64,000 nucleotides of DNA from Portulaca oleracea (lineage: Eukaryota > Streptophyta > Magnoliopsida > Caryophyllales > Portulacaceae), in contig CM055870.1 in the NCBI GenBank assembly GCA_029582165.1, forward strand, positions 5,451,832 to 5,515,831, given 5' to 3'. Made by a program: the position numbers and the translations under genes. Below the pieces are notes generated by a model. It saw nothing but the letters and a program-made list of their open reading frames with translations, had not been told where the DNA came from and ran no database searches. This document shows positions 12,124 to 24,211 of this stretch, one piece after another; positions within the stretch are counted from its first letter, which is position 1, and every line of letters begins with the position of its first letter.

Positions 12124-15100
12124 TTATGCTGCTTGAGCCACTGGTTCAGAATCCTCTTGCCTGCAAATCATGATCAATGAATGAAAAAATTAACACACGA
12201 CGGATATTAGGCTAACGAACAATCCTCCTTTCCACTTTTCTCTCTTAACAAACCCATGATATCTAGACCTGGCAAACGGGTGGATCAATTTGGGTTGGAG
12301 TCACGCAAACCATTTTTGTTTGGGTCGGGTTCGGTTCAGGTGAGGTTTGGGTGCGGGTTGAATTCGGGTGAGGCTCTTTTGGACTGTGTTTTGGTACGAT
12401 TTGGGGTCATTTGGGTCTGGATCCAAATTGAGTCTCTTTTCAGGTTCCGATTCATAATGGTTCTGGGTAAGCATTCTTCAGGTTCAGGTCAAAATCGGGC
12501 CATCCGTCCGGGTCCGGGTCAGGTTTTTCGTTTCAGATGTCAGGTCTGTTTTGCTAGGTCTAGATATCATATGTTTCCTTTAACAAGGATGCACTCAATA
12601 AGTCATAAGCAAACACTTTTCATCTTAAAAAAAGATGCTACTGACATCTTACCTTTCGATCCCTTCACCAACTTCCAACCTAACATAATTACCAATCTTA
12701 ACAGGCGAACCAACTTCCTTGGATAGATCATCCAATACCGTCTGCACAAGTACACAAATACAGTAACCATGAGATGAACACGAGCCACGCTGTATGTAAA
12801 CGCAATTGCATGCGTTCTTGTCATAGGCTTATGCAGAAAAACATATTGACCAAGGAATATGTTCCATGATTTTACTCACCTTTACAGTCTTGGAATCGTC
12901 AATGACATACTTTTGCTCCATGAAAACCACTTCCTCATAGTATTTTCTCAAACGGCCTTCTACCATCTTTTCTATGGCTATCTTTGGTTTCCCAGATGCC
13001 TCTGCCTACATCGAGGACATATACAATATCGTACGTTAAATATAGCACACGACAGATTGCTCCGCTAATCACTATCCATACGCTAATGCAATGACTCAAC
13101 AAAGTAAACATTTACGATACATATAGTCTGACACCCCTCAGATGGAGGCAAACTCAACACAAGTTAGTAAACTCATACGGCCCACGACAGAGTCCAGGAA
13201 GTAAATGATGCATACCTGAGATCTGAGAATTTCACGTTCACTCTCTAGTGCCTCAGTGGAGACGAGTTCCTTTGAAAGAAACAAGGGTTTAGATGCTACT
13301 ACGTGCATGGCTAATTCTGATCCAACGCGCTGAAGAGCAGCCACATCAGCACTTGGGTCTTCAACTTCCAAAGATAAAATACCAGCAATCCGACCTAAAC
13401 CTGGAAGTTCAATGGAGACCCGAAAGTTTAAGCCTCACATTATCTTCACCATCTTGTAGTGAGTTTCAACAGAAAAGTCAAAGTGGGAAGACGTCTAAAA
13501 ATTTTAAGAGCACGTCAACATGAGACTATATATTTTGTTCGCTTTACAAAAACTGATGAATGGCCTAGGGGCTAGGGCTGTCAAAAATTTGGGTTCAGGT
13601 CTGGACGAATTGGACATCGGACGAAAAGTTAATGTTAGATACCCAGTTCGGGTATTTTCCAGGTTGGACAATTCAACAGACAAACCTAATTCGGATTAAT
13701 ATCCGGTTCGGTCAATACAAAAATGGAGAACAGTGTTAGGATTTCCGGTCAGGCTGAACCGGGTTTTCAGGTCGGATAGATTTTTGACAGCCCTAAATTG
13801 CCCAGATATCTACAATAATGCTTTCTCTTAGAGCAAGTACAAATTCAAGAGTTACCTGGCTGAGGACTTGAATGCAGGTATGTGGAAATAACACCGGGAG
13901 AAGTTTTAGACATCGCAAAACCTCTTCTAAGCTTGACATTCTCTCCCATCATAGCTGCGAGTTCAGTGACTGCTTCTTGGACACTCTTCTCTCCACTCAT
14001 TTTAGGATGAGTCAGATTCAACTTTAAGTTCTGCATCTTACACATCTTAGAAGGTATTGCATATATAAGTTAAAGACGTAAATAACAATCATCAAGAGCA
14101 GACTTTCTACCTCCAAATCTGTGACGGGAAAAGCCTGAGCAAATTGCTGAGAAGAACCCTCAGCCGACAATGCCAGTCTAGCCAGAGATAAAGCCTACAA
14201 CAGAAAAGCAGCCCTAAGGGAACGTCCACATTAAGAAATGCGACAAAATTGAGGGGACAACAGACATGCAGCAACATATAAGTGCATAAGGAAGCACTGA
14301 AAGATCCTATACATTCCCCCCCCCCCCCCCCCCACTATCATTCATAATAGGGACGTCAAAAAACTCTCAGACCTGAATACCCGATTCAATCCGACCCAAA
14401 AAAAAACTAGGTATGGTCATAGATTTTTGGCTCGAGTTTTAACTTCGATCAATTTGACAGAAAATCTGGACAAAATATATTTCCATTTTCCTATATACCG
14501 AACTTGATATTGATCTGACCGAATTTAGGCTTGTCCGAATTATCTGCACGGAAAATACCCAAACAAAACTGGGTATCAGACATCAACGTTCTGTCCGATG
14601 CCTAATACATCTGAACCTGAAATGACCGGAACCCGAAACTTTGACAGCCAAATTCATAATCGCAAAGTGAATCAATCACTATAGTATTACAGTGAGGATA
14701 CAGCAATCCAGATTCCCTACTTATGTAAAGCAAATCTAATGCAACATTTTAGACAGGAGGAAAGTTCTGGATGGTGGATAGACAAAGGCAGGCATCAATG
14801 CATCATACACTGACGGCCTTAATATGTACAAGCAATTCTCAAATACAGGCTAAATGCCACTTCGTTGAACTATCAATTACAATTGCCCTAGAAATCATTT
14901 ACATTCTGGCAAGCACAACAGGCGAAAAGACACTAACCATGTATTGAAATATGTTGTTCCTCGCAACAAAGTCGGTTTCACAATTCAGCTCGATAACAGC
15001 AGCTTTGTTTTCATTTTGAGCCAAGGCGAGCAACCCTTCACTGGCGGCTCGAGATGACTTCTTCGATGCAAGGTAAACCCCTCTTCTTCGCAACTCCTTT

Positions 15101-15750
15101 TGTGCTGCCTCTGCAGCAAACTCATCCCACCAAGTAGATGTGAGCTACATTTTCATCATGATTCAACATTGCTCAACAAACCAACTCCAAACCAAAGAAG
15201 CCTATCTTACCAATCTTTTAACATTCTAAACCAAAATCAATACTCTAAAATCCCGCTCAGGTGAGGTATGAAGGGGTCGAATGAGACCATCTTATCCCTA
15301 AACTTTGCAATTTAGAGAGACAGGTTCTAATTGACCCAAGATTTAGAAATGGTTCGCTATATGCTTCTCCATGGGAAAAGCAAGTTTGATGAGACATTTT
15401 AATTTAGTCCATTACCGAATCATTAATTTCAAATAGGGTTGGAAAAAGAGGCTAAAAATGCGATCTTTACCGATGTCCCAATTGCACTCGACAAGAGCAG
15501 ATTTGACTTCTTTGATGGGAGCACTTGTTCTTTCTCTGAGCTGCTTAATAAGACTCATCTGATCCGATGAAGAAGCAGAATACCTCCTCAAAAACAACCC
15601 AGTAGATTGCACATCATCAAAAATTGAATAAGAACCAGATTGCTTGGATTGCATTCTTCTGAGTGCCATCGTAGAAAATCCATGGTGCCCAGAACGGATT
15701 TTGCTGTAAATAATCCCGATTGAACGCTTTGCACCCCCAGAAAAAGCCAT
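12124..15750 (-). CDS. EFTS: Elongation factor Ts, mitochondrial
   Basis: EF-Ts is the nucleotide exchange factor that recycles EF-Tu from GDP to GTP during organellar translation. Eight exons join in frame to 382 residues: 15471-15750, 14938-15110, 14111-14194, 13856-14030, 13216-13400, 12880-13005, 12653-12741, 12124-12160. All junctions are GT-AG. Residues 1-60 or so are rich in R, S and K with few acids, as expected of a mitochondrial presequence. The N-terminal EF-Tu-binding signature [16 protein letters not shown] lies at about 71-86 and the second signature [12 protein letters not shown] at about 134-145. The C-terminal half contains [18 protein letters not shown] and [13 protein letters not shown]. 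The length fits plant mitochondrial EF-Ts. Introns 2, 4 and 7 carry MITE-like insertions and intron 2 also has an 18-C run. No frame damage is seen. Confidence 0.93.
12256..12570. mobile_element. MITE in EF-Ts intron 7 with extended TIR
   Basis: The termini ATGATATCTAGACCTGGCAA and TTGCTAGGTCTAGATATCAT are near-perfect inverted repeats of about 20 bp. The interior is GGGTCGGGTTCGG-like. The TAGACCTGGC terminus is shared with elements near 3,868, 36,272 and 60,510. A 156-residue plus-strand ORF over it is a product of this repeat. Confidence 0.6.
13573..13795. mobile_element. TAGGGCTGTC-type MITE in EF-Ts intron 4
   Basis: The ends TAGGGCTGTCAAAAATTTGG and ATTTTTGACAGCCCTA are terminal inverted repeats. 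The interior has TTCGGGTATTTTCCAGG and CCGGTTCGG motifs. I see no convincing target duplication for this copy. The sister copy in intron 2 has one of 8 bp. Confidence 0.6.
14316..14333. repeat. Poly-C run (18 C) in EF-Ts intron 2
   Basis: Eighteen consecutive C on the plus strand, which is poly-G on the transcribed strand of the EF-Ts pre-mRNA. Its length may be unreliable because homopolymers of this size are error-prone in sequencing. Confidence 0.9.
14348..14651. mobile_element. hAT-like MITE in EF-Ts intron 2, 8-bp target duplication
   Basis: The 304-bp element starts TAGGGACGTCAAAAAAC and ends CTTTGACAGCCAA. It is flanked by ATTCATAA on both sides (14340-14347 and 14652-14659). The exact 8-bp duplication supports hAT ancestry for the whole TAGGGCTGTC family. 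The right TIR has lost the CCCTA end seen in the intron 4 copy. Confidence 0.65.
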
Positions 15751-16620
15751 CGAATCGAAGCACTTTCTGCTGGGTTTTTTCAGTCACTGTCTATACATAC
15801 ACAGAGTTAAACAGTGTATTAGGGTTTAAGTAAGATGCAACGAGGGTTTTAGAGCAGAAAAGAAAAAACATTTCCAAGAACGATATTCAAAAAATGGGAG
15901 GAACAAAAAAAAAGGAAAATAACCACCTGCGGCGGCGGATTGGCGGCAAGCTCGGCGCTGAGTCGGCGGCGCGTGGCGGTGGGAGAAGGGAGGGAGTGCA
16001 GCGGCGAAGACAAGGTGTCAAGGTGTCTCTGCAATTTTCGTTTTTCTATTTTTGATATGCACAATGAAACGGCGTCGTATTGGTGTGCATGTAAAATTAC
16101 GAAAAAGTGGAATGACACTGGGCTTTGGTCGGTGGGCTTTGTCTACTAACTGCGTTGCACTTTGGGTTGAAGTAGGCAGGCCCAATGCTGGGAAAGATTT
16201 TGATATATTTATCAAATTTGAGACAGTTAAGTTAGTGAATGTTAAAATTAAGACGCTAAATAAATGTATATCTGTTACCCAATTTTTTTTAGGTCAGATG
16301 GCGTCAAGCATTAGGGTGGACCTATTCGACAATAGAAAAAAAGGAATAATATTCCAAATATGCAATCAATTTGATCATTATTAAAATTTAGATAAAAATA
16401 TATATCCAATTTTTGCCGACTCATACAATTTTGAGTACTCGAATAGTCGGATGGGACAAACTTTTTTCTAGCTCTGTGCAGGTCAAACGTTTGCTTTACC
16501 GTTTGAGATTTTATTGGGAGATTTAATATGAATTGACTATCCCTAACTGAAGAGGTGGATTTTACCTCATATACTGATTTCCAATTTTCCATTATCTAGT
16601 ATACATATATAATGCACGAT
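15751..16620. other. 5' region of the EF-Ts gene and intergenic DNA
   Basis: About 15,751-16,050 likely holds the EF-Ts 5' UTR and promoter, with a GGCGGCGG-rich stretch at 15,928-16,010. A CGGATAG-type hAT-like fragment lies at about 16,310-16,470. The overlapping short ORFs on both strands are not supported as genes. Confidence 0.45.
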
Positions 16621-16624
16621 ATAA

Positions 16625-17501
16625 CGTCGCCCCCTTTTTTACTAATGTCGCCCTCCAAATGACTATTTTATCCCTATTCTTTTTCACTCCTCTCTCACTC
16701 CTTCTCCTCTCTAATTTCTCTCTCTAATAATAATAATAATAATATTAATAATAATATATTTTTAAAAATTTTTTTAAAAAAACCCGAAAATACGGTTGCG
16801 GCACGACACGTGCGGCGGCACCGCGGTGGTGCCGCACGTCGATCACGGCAAAGCCACGGTTGGTGCCGCGATCGACGTGCGGCACCGCCGCGGTGTTGCC
16901 GCACGTTTCGTTCCGCAACCGTATTTTCGGGTTTTTTTTTAAAAATTTTGTAAATATTAAATTTCTTTTTAAAAAAATCCGAAAATACGGTTGCGGCACA
17001 AAATGTGTGGCGGCATCGCCGCGGTGCCGCCGCACGTTTCGTGCCGCAACCGTATTTTTGGATTTTTTTTAAAATTTTGTAAATATATTATTATTATTAT
17101 TATTATTATTATTAAATTGCAATATTATTATTAATAAATTAACGGTTTTTGAAATTCAACCTAAATTTAATGATAACATTGCAATTTAGGTTGAATTTCA
17201 AAAACCGTTAATTTATTAATAATAACATTGCAATTTAATATTAATAATGATAAAAAAAATAATAATAATATTAACAATAATAACAATAATAATAATTACA
17301 ATTACAATTTTTTTTAAAAAAAATTGTAAATATTATTATTATTATATTATTAATTTTTTGTTAATAATAATAATAATTATTATTATAGGAGAGAGAAACT
17401 AGAGAGAAACTAGAGAGAAGTTAGAGAGTGAAGGGTCAAAGGCGATATTGGAAATTATTATAAAAAAAGTGGACGACATTAGTAAAAAAGGGGGGGCGAC
17501 G
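16625..17501. mobile_element. Foldback element with three internal hairpins
   Basis: The outer ends are inverted repeats: CGTCGCCCCCTTTTTTACTA on the left and AGTAAAAAAGGGGGGGCGAC plus G on the right. The inversion extends inward over more than 100 bp through ACTCCTCTCTCAC / GAGAGAGAAACTAGAGAG arms. Inside sit three hairpins in a row. Hairpins 1 (about 16,786-16,935) and 2 (about 16,975-17,066) are GC-rich, start with CCGAAAATACGGTTGCGGCA, and are diverged copies of one another. Hairpin 3 (about 17,132-17,217) is an AT-rich stem of about 34 bp with TTAACGGTTTTTGAAATTCA at its centre. I find no transposase and no clear target duplication. The class is uncertain. Confidence 0.65.
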
Positions 17502-17818
17502 AAAAGCAAATGGGCTGTAAAATTACTTTCTTTTTCCACCTTGTAATTGTTCCTTCATCCTAATTGATTTTCTATATTGCATCATATTTTACGTATGCTA
17601 TAAATCCTCCGTTCTTTATAAATTTTTTATGTTAAGATTGATATTTTATTTGATCACTTTATATACTAACAAAAATGAATGACAACCGGCCCATGAGCAT
17701 TGACAAGCCAAGCCGTAAACCCTACTGGGAAACTCACTCCGACTTAGCTATAGTTCTATTCACCTGTACAGTTGCACTCAACATAATTTTGAGACACAGG
17801 CGGTCTTGGAGACATTAT

Positions 17819-18111
17819 GGCCCTGTTTGACAACCAGCTGGTAGCTGATAGCTGTTTGGGTTAGCTGTTTGACTTTAGCTATTTGGGTTAACTGATTGCA
17901 GGACAAGTGTTTGGTAAACTTGCTTTTAGTGAAAAGCTATCTCAAAAAGCTTCCTCAAGTAGCTTTTAAAAAACTAGTTTATTAGGTCCAAAAAGCTAAT
18001 ATGAAAAGCTTGTTACCAAACACCTCAAGTAGCTTTTTCATTTTGGTCAAAAAGCTAATAGTGTCCAAAAAGCTAAAAGTTGCCCCAAAAAGCTAGTAGC
18101 CAAACACCCCC
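17819..18111. mobile_element. MITE of the GGCCCTGTTTG/CAAACACCCCC type
   Basis: The left end GGCCCTGTTTGACAACCAGC and right end GTAGCCAAACACCCCC are imperfect inverted repeats. TAT borders the element on both sides. The interior is built from AAAAAGCTAATA and TAGCTGTTTGG units. It lies between the foldback element and the 3' end of the catalase gene. Confidence 0.5.
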
Positions 18112-18540
18112 TATATTCCAAAGTTCATAAACTAGAAATAAAACATGCATCTAATGTTGTTACACTTCAGACAATTTAACCATGTCTTAGTTTTATGTTG
18201 GACAATACTATACCACAAATCAACTTACCATGTCAGTAAGAACCCTTCTAGATCAGATATTTACCAATACATATGATTAATAGTAAACAGGAAGAGTAGC
18301 ATAATACACATGAATTTATTAGAGCATAAATCAGGTTACACGACAGACTAAGCAAAGCACAGTCATTATACTGTCACAAGACTACAGCCACAAACACAGC
18401 TAGGTAGGTAGGTAGTAACTTCCAGCTATAATATTTGTTCTATGCTCCGGTAAACACTCGGACTAAGAGTACTTCTTAACATGCCACCTACAACATTACA
18501 ATTCTTTTGCCTCGCCTTGCCATTCTCCTCATGAGGAAAC

Positions 18541-21500
18541 TCACATGGTGGGCTTCACGTTCAGCCTGCTCGCCAGTTTCATGCCCAGAGATTTGTCCGC
18601 CTGAAACGCAATAAAGTGGAGAAAATATAACATCAGATTCCGGCATTCTGAAAGAAATGAGAGCATAGTCCGAACAACGAGCTTTGTCGAAGAGTTAAAA
18701 ATGGATGAAGCTATGGCTTACCTGAGACCAGTAGGAGACCCAAATGCTACGAATCTCATGGGTGACACGAGGGTCAGAGAGAGCATCTACCCATCTTTGA
18801 ATGAACCTCTCTTGCCTACAATGACAAATAAATCAAATATGTGAGCAGATCTTTCTCCCTTTTTTGGAGGTGATTAGGGAAACCCTAGCCTCCTAGATTA
18901 CAGTTCAGTCAGTCCCCTATATTTTTGGTGTTGCATATTTTGATTTACACTCCAAATTAATTGGTTTACCTTGCAGGGTCCCATGATCTGTATCTCTCTC
19001 CAGGCTGCTTGAAGTTGTTTTCCTTGGCAATGATTTGCTGCATAAAGGAACCATTCCACTGTCAATCACTCAATCTATGGGCATTTAGGGGATATTATTG
19101 AGGCTTTCGTCGCTCAAATCTGAATAACTCAAAATACAGAAAACAGATCACAAATTCGGTGTCTGTTTTCAGTGAAAACCCAAAAATCCAAAAGAATAAA
19201 GAAGAAAGAAAATAAATACCGCCCCCAACCCAACATGTTCTTCCTAAATGCCTTTAATCCCCTCTTTCGAGCTCTCACACTTAAATTGTTCAGTTTTGTC
19301 TTTCATCTCCCATTCTTTATTATGTTATTCTGTATGCACACTTTGTAAAGAAACAATGGTGTGATACATTCTTGAAATCTGAAGTGAGACAAAGGATAGT
19401 TCCCGACATTTGCCAAACACTCTGACTCATTAAAATAATCTCTCCGTTGTCACTTGGCAATGCTGTAGATCACTAGTTATTGAAATTCCACAACGGAACC
19501 TAAACCTAAGGGATCGAAGAACATCATTATAACCAATGGTCATGCATGTGCTCAGAAGCAATTTGTACGTTGGCCACGAAAAGCCAACCCAGAACTTTCA
19601 ATGCCACCTTTCATGCTTGCATTGGAAAACCATGGACAATTACAATGTATGGTGATAGACAAGGTGAGAATAGTTTGCTGTTATGGGCACAACTGCCTTC
19701 ATCCCCCCCCCCCCAACCCAAGCGCAATAATCCATGGCAATTCCAAATAGTTGAAACAACCACTTGCAGATGGCAACAAGTCCGCAACCAACATCAAGCC
19801 GGGAAGAAGAAGCAATCAATGAACTAACCTTCTCACGCCTTCCATTCAAGATGTTTGAAGGAATGGGATACCTCTCAGCATGACGAACAGGATCGTATCT
19901 AGATGGGAAGTAATTAACCTGCAAAGGAACGAGCGTCAGACAATACATAGGCAGAAATAACAGTCAGAAGTATGGCACAGCTGGGAAAAACTGGATTAAA
20001 ACATGAAAAGTACCTCCTCATCCCTGTGCATAAAGTTCATGAAACCGTCATGGTGGTTGTTGTGATGAGCAGACTTGGGTGCGTTGACGGGAAGCATCAG
20101 GTAATTGGGTCCAAGACGGTGCCTTTGAGTATCAGCATATGAAAAGATACGAGTCTGAAGCAGCTTGTCGTCTGAGTAGTAGATTCCTGGAACCACAATA
20201 GCAGGACAAAATGCGAGCTGCTCATTTTCTGCAAAAAAGTTGTCAATGTTCTTGTTCAAGACCAAGCGGCCAACCGGTTGCAGGGGCAAAATGTCCTCAG
20301 GCCAAGTCTTTGTGACATCGAGTGGGTCAAAGTCAAACTTGTCTTCATCAGCTGGGTCCATTATTTGGATGTAGAGTTTCCACTCAGGATAGTTTCCAGC
20401 AGCAATTGAGTCATACAAATCCTGAGTTGCATGGCTGTGGTTAGCTCCTCCAACTTTGATCGCCTCATCCTCCAACAGATTTTTCACCCCGCAAGTTGGT
20501 CTCCAGTGGAACTTCACATAGTGTGCTTTGCCAGCTTTGTTAATCAAAGTGTATGTGTTGACACCAGAACCATCCATATGCCTGTAGTTCAAGGGGATTC
20601 CCACATCATCAAACAGGAAAGTGAACATGTGAAGACTTTCAGGATGGTGTGAGAAGAAATCAACAATCCTCCAGTTCTCTTGGATGTGGGATTTAGGGTT
20701 GGGCTTCAGGGCATGAACCATATCAGGAAATTTCATGCCATCACGAACGAAAAACACGGGGAAATTGTTTCCTACCAGATCAAAGTTACCCTGCAACCAA
20801 CAGACATAGTATCACAACATAATCCAATCAGTAATTACAGAGGACAACTGCAGCTCGACATCATGAATCAGAGTAGCCAGAAGAATCATAAATCCATGTA
20901 GGTACAAGTTGAACTTATCAAAACGACATTTAGTCACAGAAATACAATGCTATAGAACCACCCATCAGCATTTGAAGCACACCATGAAAGGGTGACCAAC
21001 TGTGGACAGCTAACCTGATAAACTATTTTCTAACCCCAAGGGCCTTGGGCTGTGATTTACCATCTTATACCACAGACAATAATTAAATTACACATTCATT
21101 ACAAACTCTTCAGCTCCAACTTCCAAATACCGAACAGATTATATCTCCACTAGGAAAATTGACCTACATAACTGTTAGAACTTCAACAGAATCGGCATCC
21201 CAAACAGCACACAATACACTGCAAAGATCATACCTAGACAGCATCGTCATCAAAACATTAGCAAGCACTCCACAACTAGCATTAAGCACATCGAATCCCC
21301 TGCTAACCCTATCTCTCAGATGTGATCTTCCATAAGATTCGTAAAACACGGGTCATAGGAATTTCACACCAATTCAACTCTTACCTCCCTGGTGTAGAAC
21401 TTCACAGCAAAACCTCGAGGATCCCTGAGGGTTTCAGGGCTTCCGCGCTCATGAATGACAGTGGAGAACCGGACAATGACAGGAGTCTGGACGCCTGGAG

Positions 21501-22748
21501 CACGCAAGAAATCCGCCATCGTAAGATGTGAAACATCATGAGTGACCTCAAAGAAACCCTTTGCACTCGCTCCCCTAGCATGAACAACACGCTCGGGAAT
21601 ACGCTCCCTGTCAAAGTTAGCGAGCTTCTCCACCAGATGATAATCTTCCAAGAGAATAGGACCTGCCATGGCATCACATTCCAGACACACATCATTAATA
21701 TTGCCAGTTTGCAACTCCACCCCAAGTTTCTACAGTGCAAAATAGTTTGAAGACACACAGAAAAATCTAGTCACATAACTTTTGCAATGGTTCAGATGGT
21801 TCCCTAAAGACTAGAAGATTAAAAAAGGCGGTCGATACCATAACACATTAAAAAAAAAGGTCGTAAAGCAGATGATACCAACTACAAAGTCTAATTTTTT
21901 ATCATTTCTAACTCAATAATTAACACATTCAAGTAATCCAGCGTATAAATCTCTAGGATCGAACTATAAATTGCTCGTTTTAAGCAGTAGCGTTGAAGAA
22001 ATTATCAATTTTCAACTTTTTGGCATGATTGTACTGACCAGAAAATCCCTTGCAAAAAAGTACTCGAATTATCACATCAAATAAACAGTTCAAATAAGCC
22101 AAAACCAAAACCAAAACCAAAACCAAAAACAGTGCAATTCCTGTGTCATGAAACAAACAAAACACTTTATAAGAAAGAAACAAGCATTCATTCTCGTTAT
22201 AAATGAGGTGTGATCAGGCGAAATTTCTTCAAAAACAGTAAAGATCAAACAAATAAACTGGCTATAGAATTAGAAATATAAAACACATACAAACAGGTAC
22301 TCAAGAAACCTTTACCAAATCACATACACACAACCAAAAAGCAAGGAAAATAAAAGACGATTAATTAGAACAGCATTCGACGACTATAAAAAACGTTACA
22401 ATTTACAGAAGAACAGGGCCAACGCAAGAAATGAAACAAACACCATTTTTAACCAAAATAAAACATGTAAATGTGAATAAAATGCTCGAAGAATCAACGC
22501 ATACCTCTGGTACCAACAGTCAATGATGAATTGTTGTTCCAAACAGGAGCACCAGAATTTGTCGTCCAGAACGGGGAATCGAAAGCACTAGAAGGTCGGT
22601 ACTGCGTAAAAACCAAGAAAAAAGAACCCCGGATTCAATCAATCAAACACAGAAACCCTAAATCAAGTTGAAAATGATTCGAATTTACGCGAAAATTAGG
22701 GTTACGACGCGAGGAACACGATGAGCGAATTACCTTGTAAGGATCCAT
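18541..22748 (-). CDS. CAT: Catalase (peroxisomal haem catalase)
   Basis: Catalase converts hydrogen peroxide to water and oxygen in peroxisomes. Eight exons join to 492 residues, the standard plant length: 22734-22748, 22505-22601, 21385-21662, 20014-20790, 19829-19918, 18970-19037, 18722-18815, 18541-18600. The protein starts [20 protein letters not shown]. The catalytic His65 lies in [12 protein letters not shown], Asn138 in [10 protein letters not shown], and the haem-ligand Tyr348 in [14 protein letters not shown]. The first coding exon holds only MDPYK, as expected when a tiny first exon is followed by a phase-0 intron. The C-terminus reads [14 protein letters not shown]. Plant catalases are imported through an internal QKL-like signal at -13 to -11, and here that position is MKL. 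Which of the two or three plant CAT classes this belongs to is not resolved. Confidence 0.96.
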
Positions 22749-22849
22749 GGCGATAGAGTGAGAAAGCTAGAGAGAGAAAGTGAGGAGAGAGAAAAATTGG
22801 AAGGAAGAGGTGAAGAGCGAATTTATTTAGGAAGAAAAATGCGGGTGGG

Positions 22850-22857
22850 TATTTATA
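22850..22857 (-). promoter_or_regulatory. TATA box of the catalase gene
   Basis: TATAAATA on the minus strand, about 100 bp upstream of the catalase ATG. This spacing leaves a short purine- and pyrimidine-rich 5' UTR. It is the only TATA-like site at a plausible distance. Confidence 0.6.
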
Positions 22858-22919
22858 GCGCCTTGTGAGTTTCTTTGTCAATGTACAGAGATAAAGATGC
22901 GTATGTGGCAATCACACTT

Positions 22920-24164
22920 ATTTTATTTCACCCAAAAATGGTTTTTTAATATTTTTTTGTTTTTGTTTTTGTTATTGTTTTTAAGGTTTCCGATATCTTC
23001 GATTCTTCGTCGCCGCAACCAAATCTAGTTCGCTAAGGAAAATGATAAAGCTTGCATACATACATATTATGTCTCATTACTATAAAAATTTATATAATCA
23101 GAAATTAAATTGGAAAAAGTTATACGATTGAATTTCTATAACTACAATAATATATATAAATTGAATAAAATCACACATTTATCGATATTTTTTAAAATTT
23201 ACAAAAAAGGCGTCTAAAATATGACCAATGGATGGAGTTCATTCGTTAGGGTGTCAATTTTAATTGTTGGCGTAGCCAACACATTCCAAGCTTCTTATAA
23301 TTGATAATTAATAGTATTTGTCAAAAAAATTGAGGTTAAAAACGATAATAAGTATTGATTTTATAAAGGAGAAGACATTTAAACATTGTCTTGGGGCAAG
23401 ACACTTATCATCACCCATAAAAATATAGGAAATGACACCAATAATAGAAGACAAAAGTCGATAAATATAGCCTTTCTTTTTTGATAAGTAAATAGTTCAT
23501 TTCATTGGTTATTATCTTTGGGATTCGAACTCTCGACGCCTAAAATATAATGTGTTAAGGTGAATTTATTGCTACTCAAATAAGAGGTGACTAAAGATAA
23601 ATATTACCTATTAAGATTGAAGCATGCACAAGAAAAATAGTTGGGGAAATTCTTATAAAGTCTAATGGTATATCCACTGGTTTTTGAAAGAGGTTTCTTT
23701 TAAGTAAAAGTTTATTGAAAAAGATTTTCACCAACCCCATTTATTGAGTTTGAAATTCACATAAAACTTTCCTATATAATGAAAATAATTAAATATAGAA
23801 AATTTTGTTAATTTGAAAGTTAGAAGTATTGATATAACACGTCAATCACGTCTTGTTTGAATAACAAGAGAGTCATTTTCTATCTCATGCTCCGGGATTC
23901 GAATTTTATGGGCGTCAATCTTTCTCTTACCAGTTCGAATGGTGTTGCAAGCAGGAGTAAGTCCATCTTTGGATCATTAACAATCCGTACCTCATACACT
24001 ATAAATCTATTAGATTGTACCTTTGAGATAGGGACCAAATAAATTAAAAATTCTTTAGTATCCTATATATTAGCATATCATGTAAATTAAATTTTGAAAT
24101 TCTTATAACGCTCCTTTATAAAATGAAAAGGTAAAGTTATTACAGGATTGGATAATGTTCAATC

Positions 24165-24211
<47 letters not shown>

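Noticed and set aside
12256..12726. 156-residue plus-strand ORF
   Set aside because: It covers the intronic MITE of EF-Ts and continues antisense through exon 7; no domain and repeat-derived composition.
19546..19948. Overlapping ORFs of 93 and 102 residues in the catalase gene
   Set aside because: The minus-strand frame runs from catalase exon 5 into intron sequence; the plus-strand frame is antisense. Neither is an independent gene.
23505..23560. Possible tRNA gene (TTCGAATCCC-like box on the minus strand)
   Set aside because: No cloverleaf can be formed around it; more likely a SINE relic. I saw no intact tRNA, rRNA or CRISPR array in the window.
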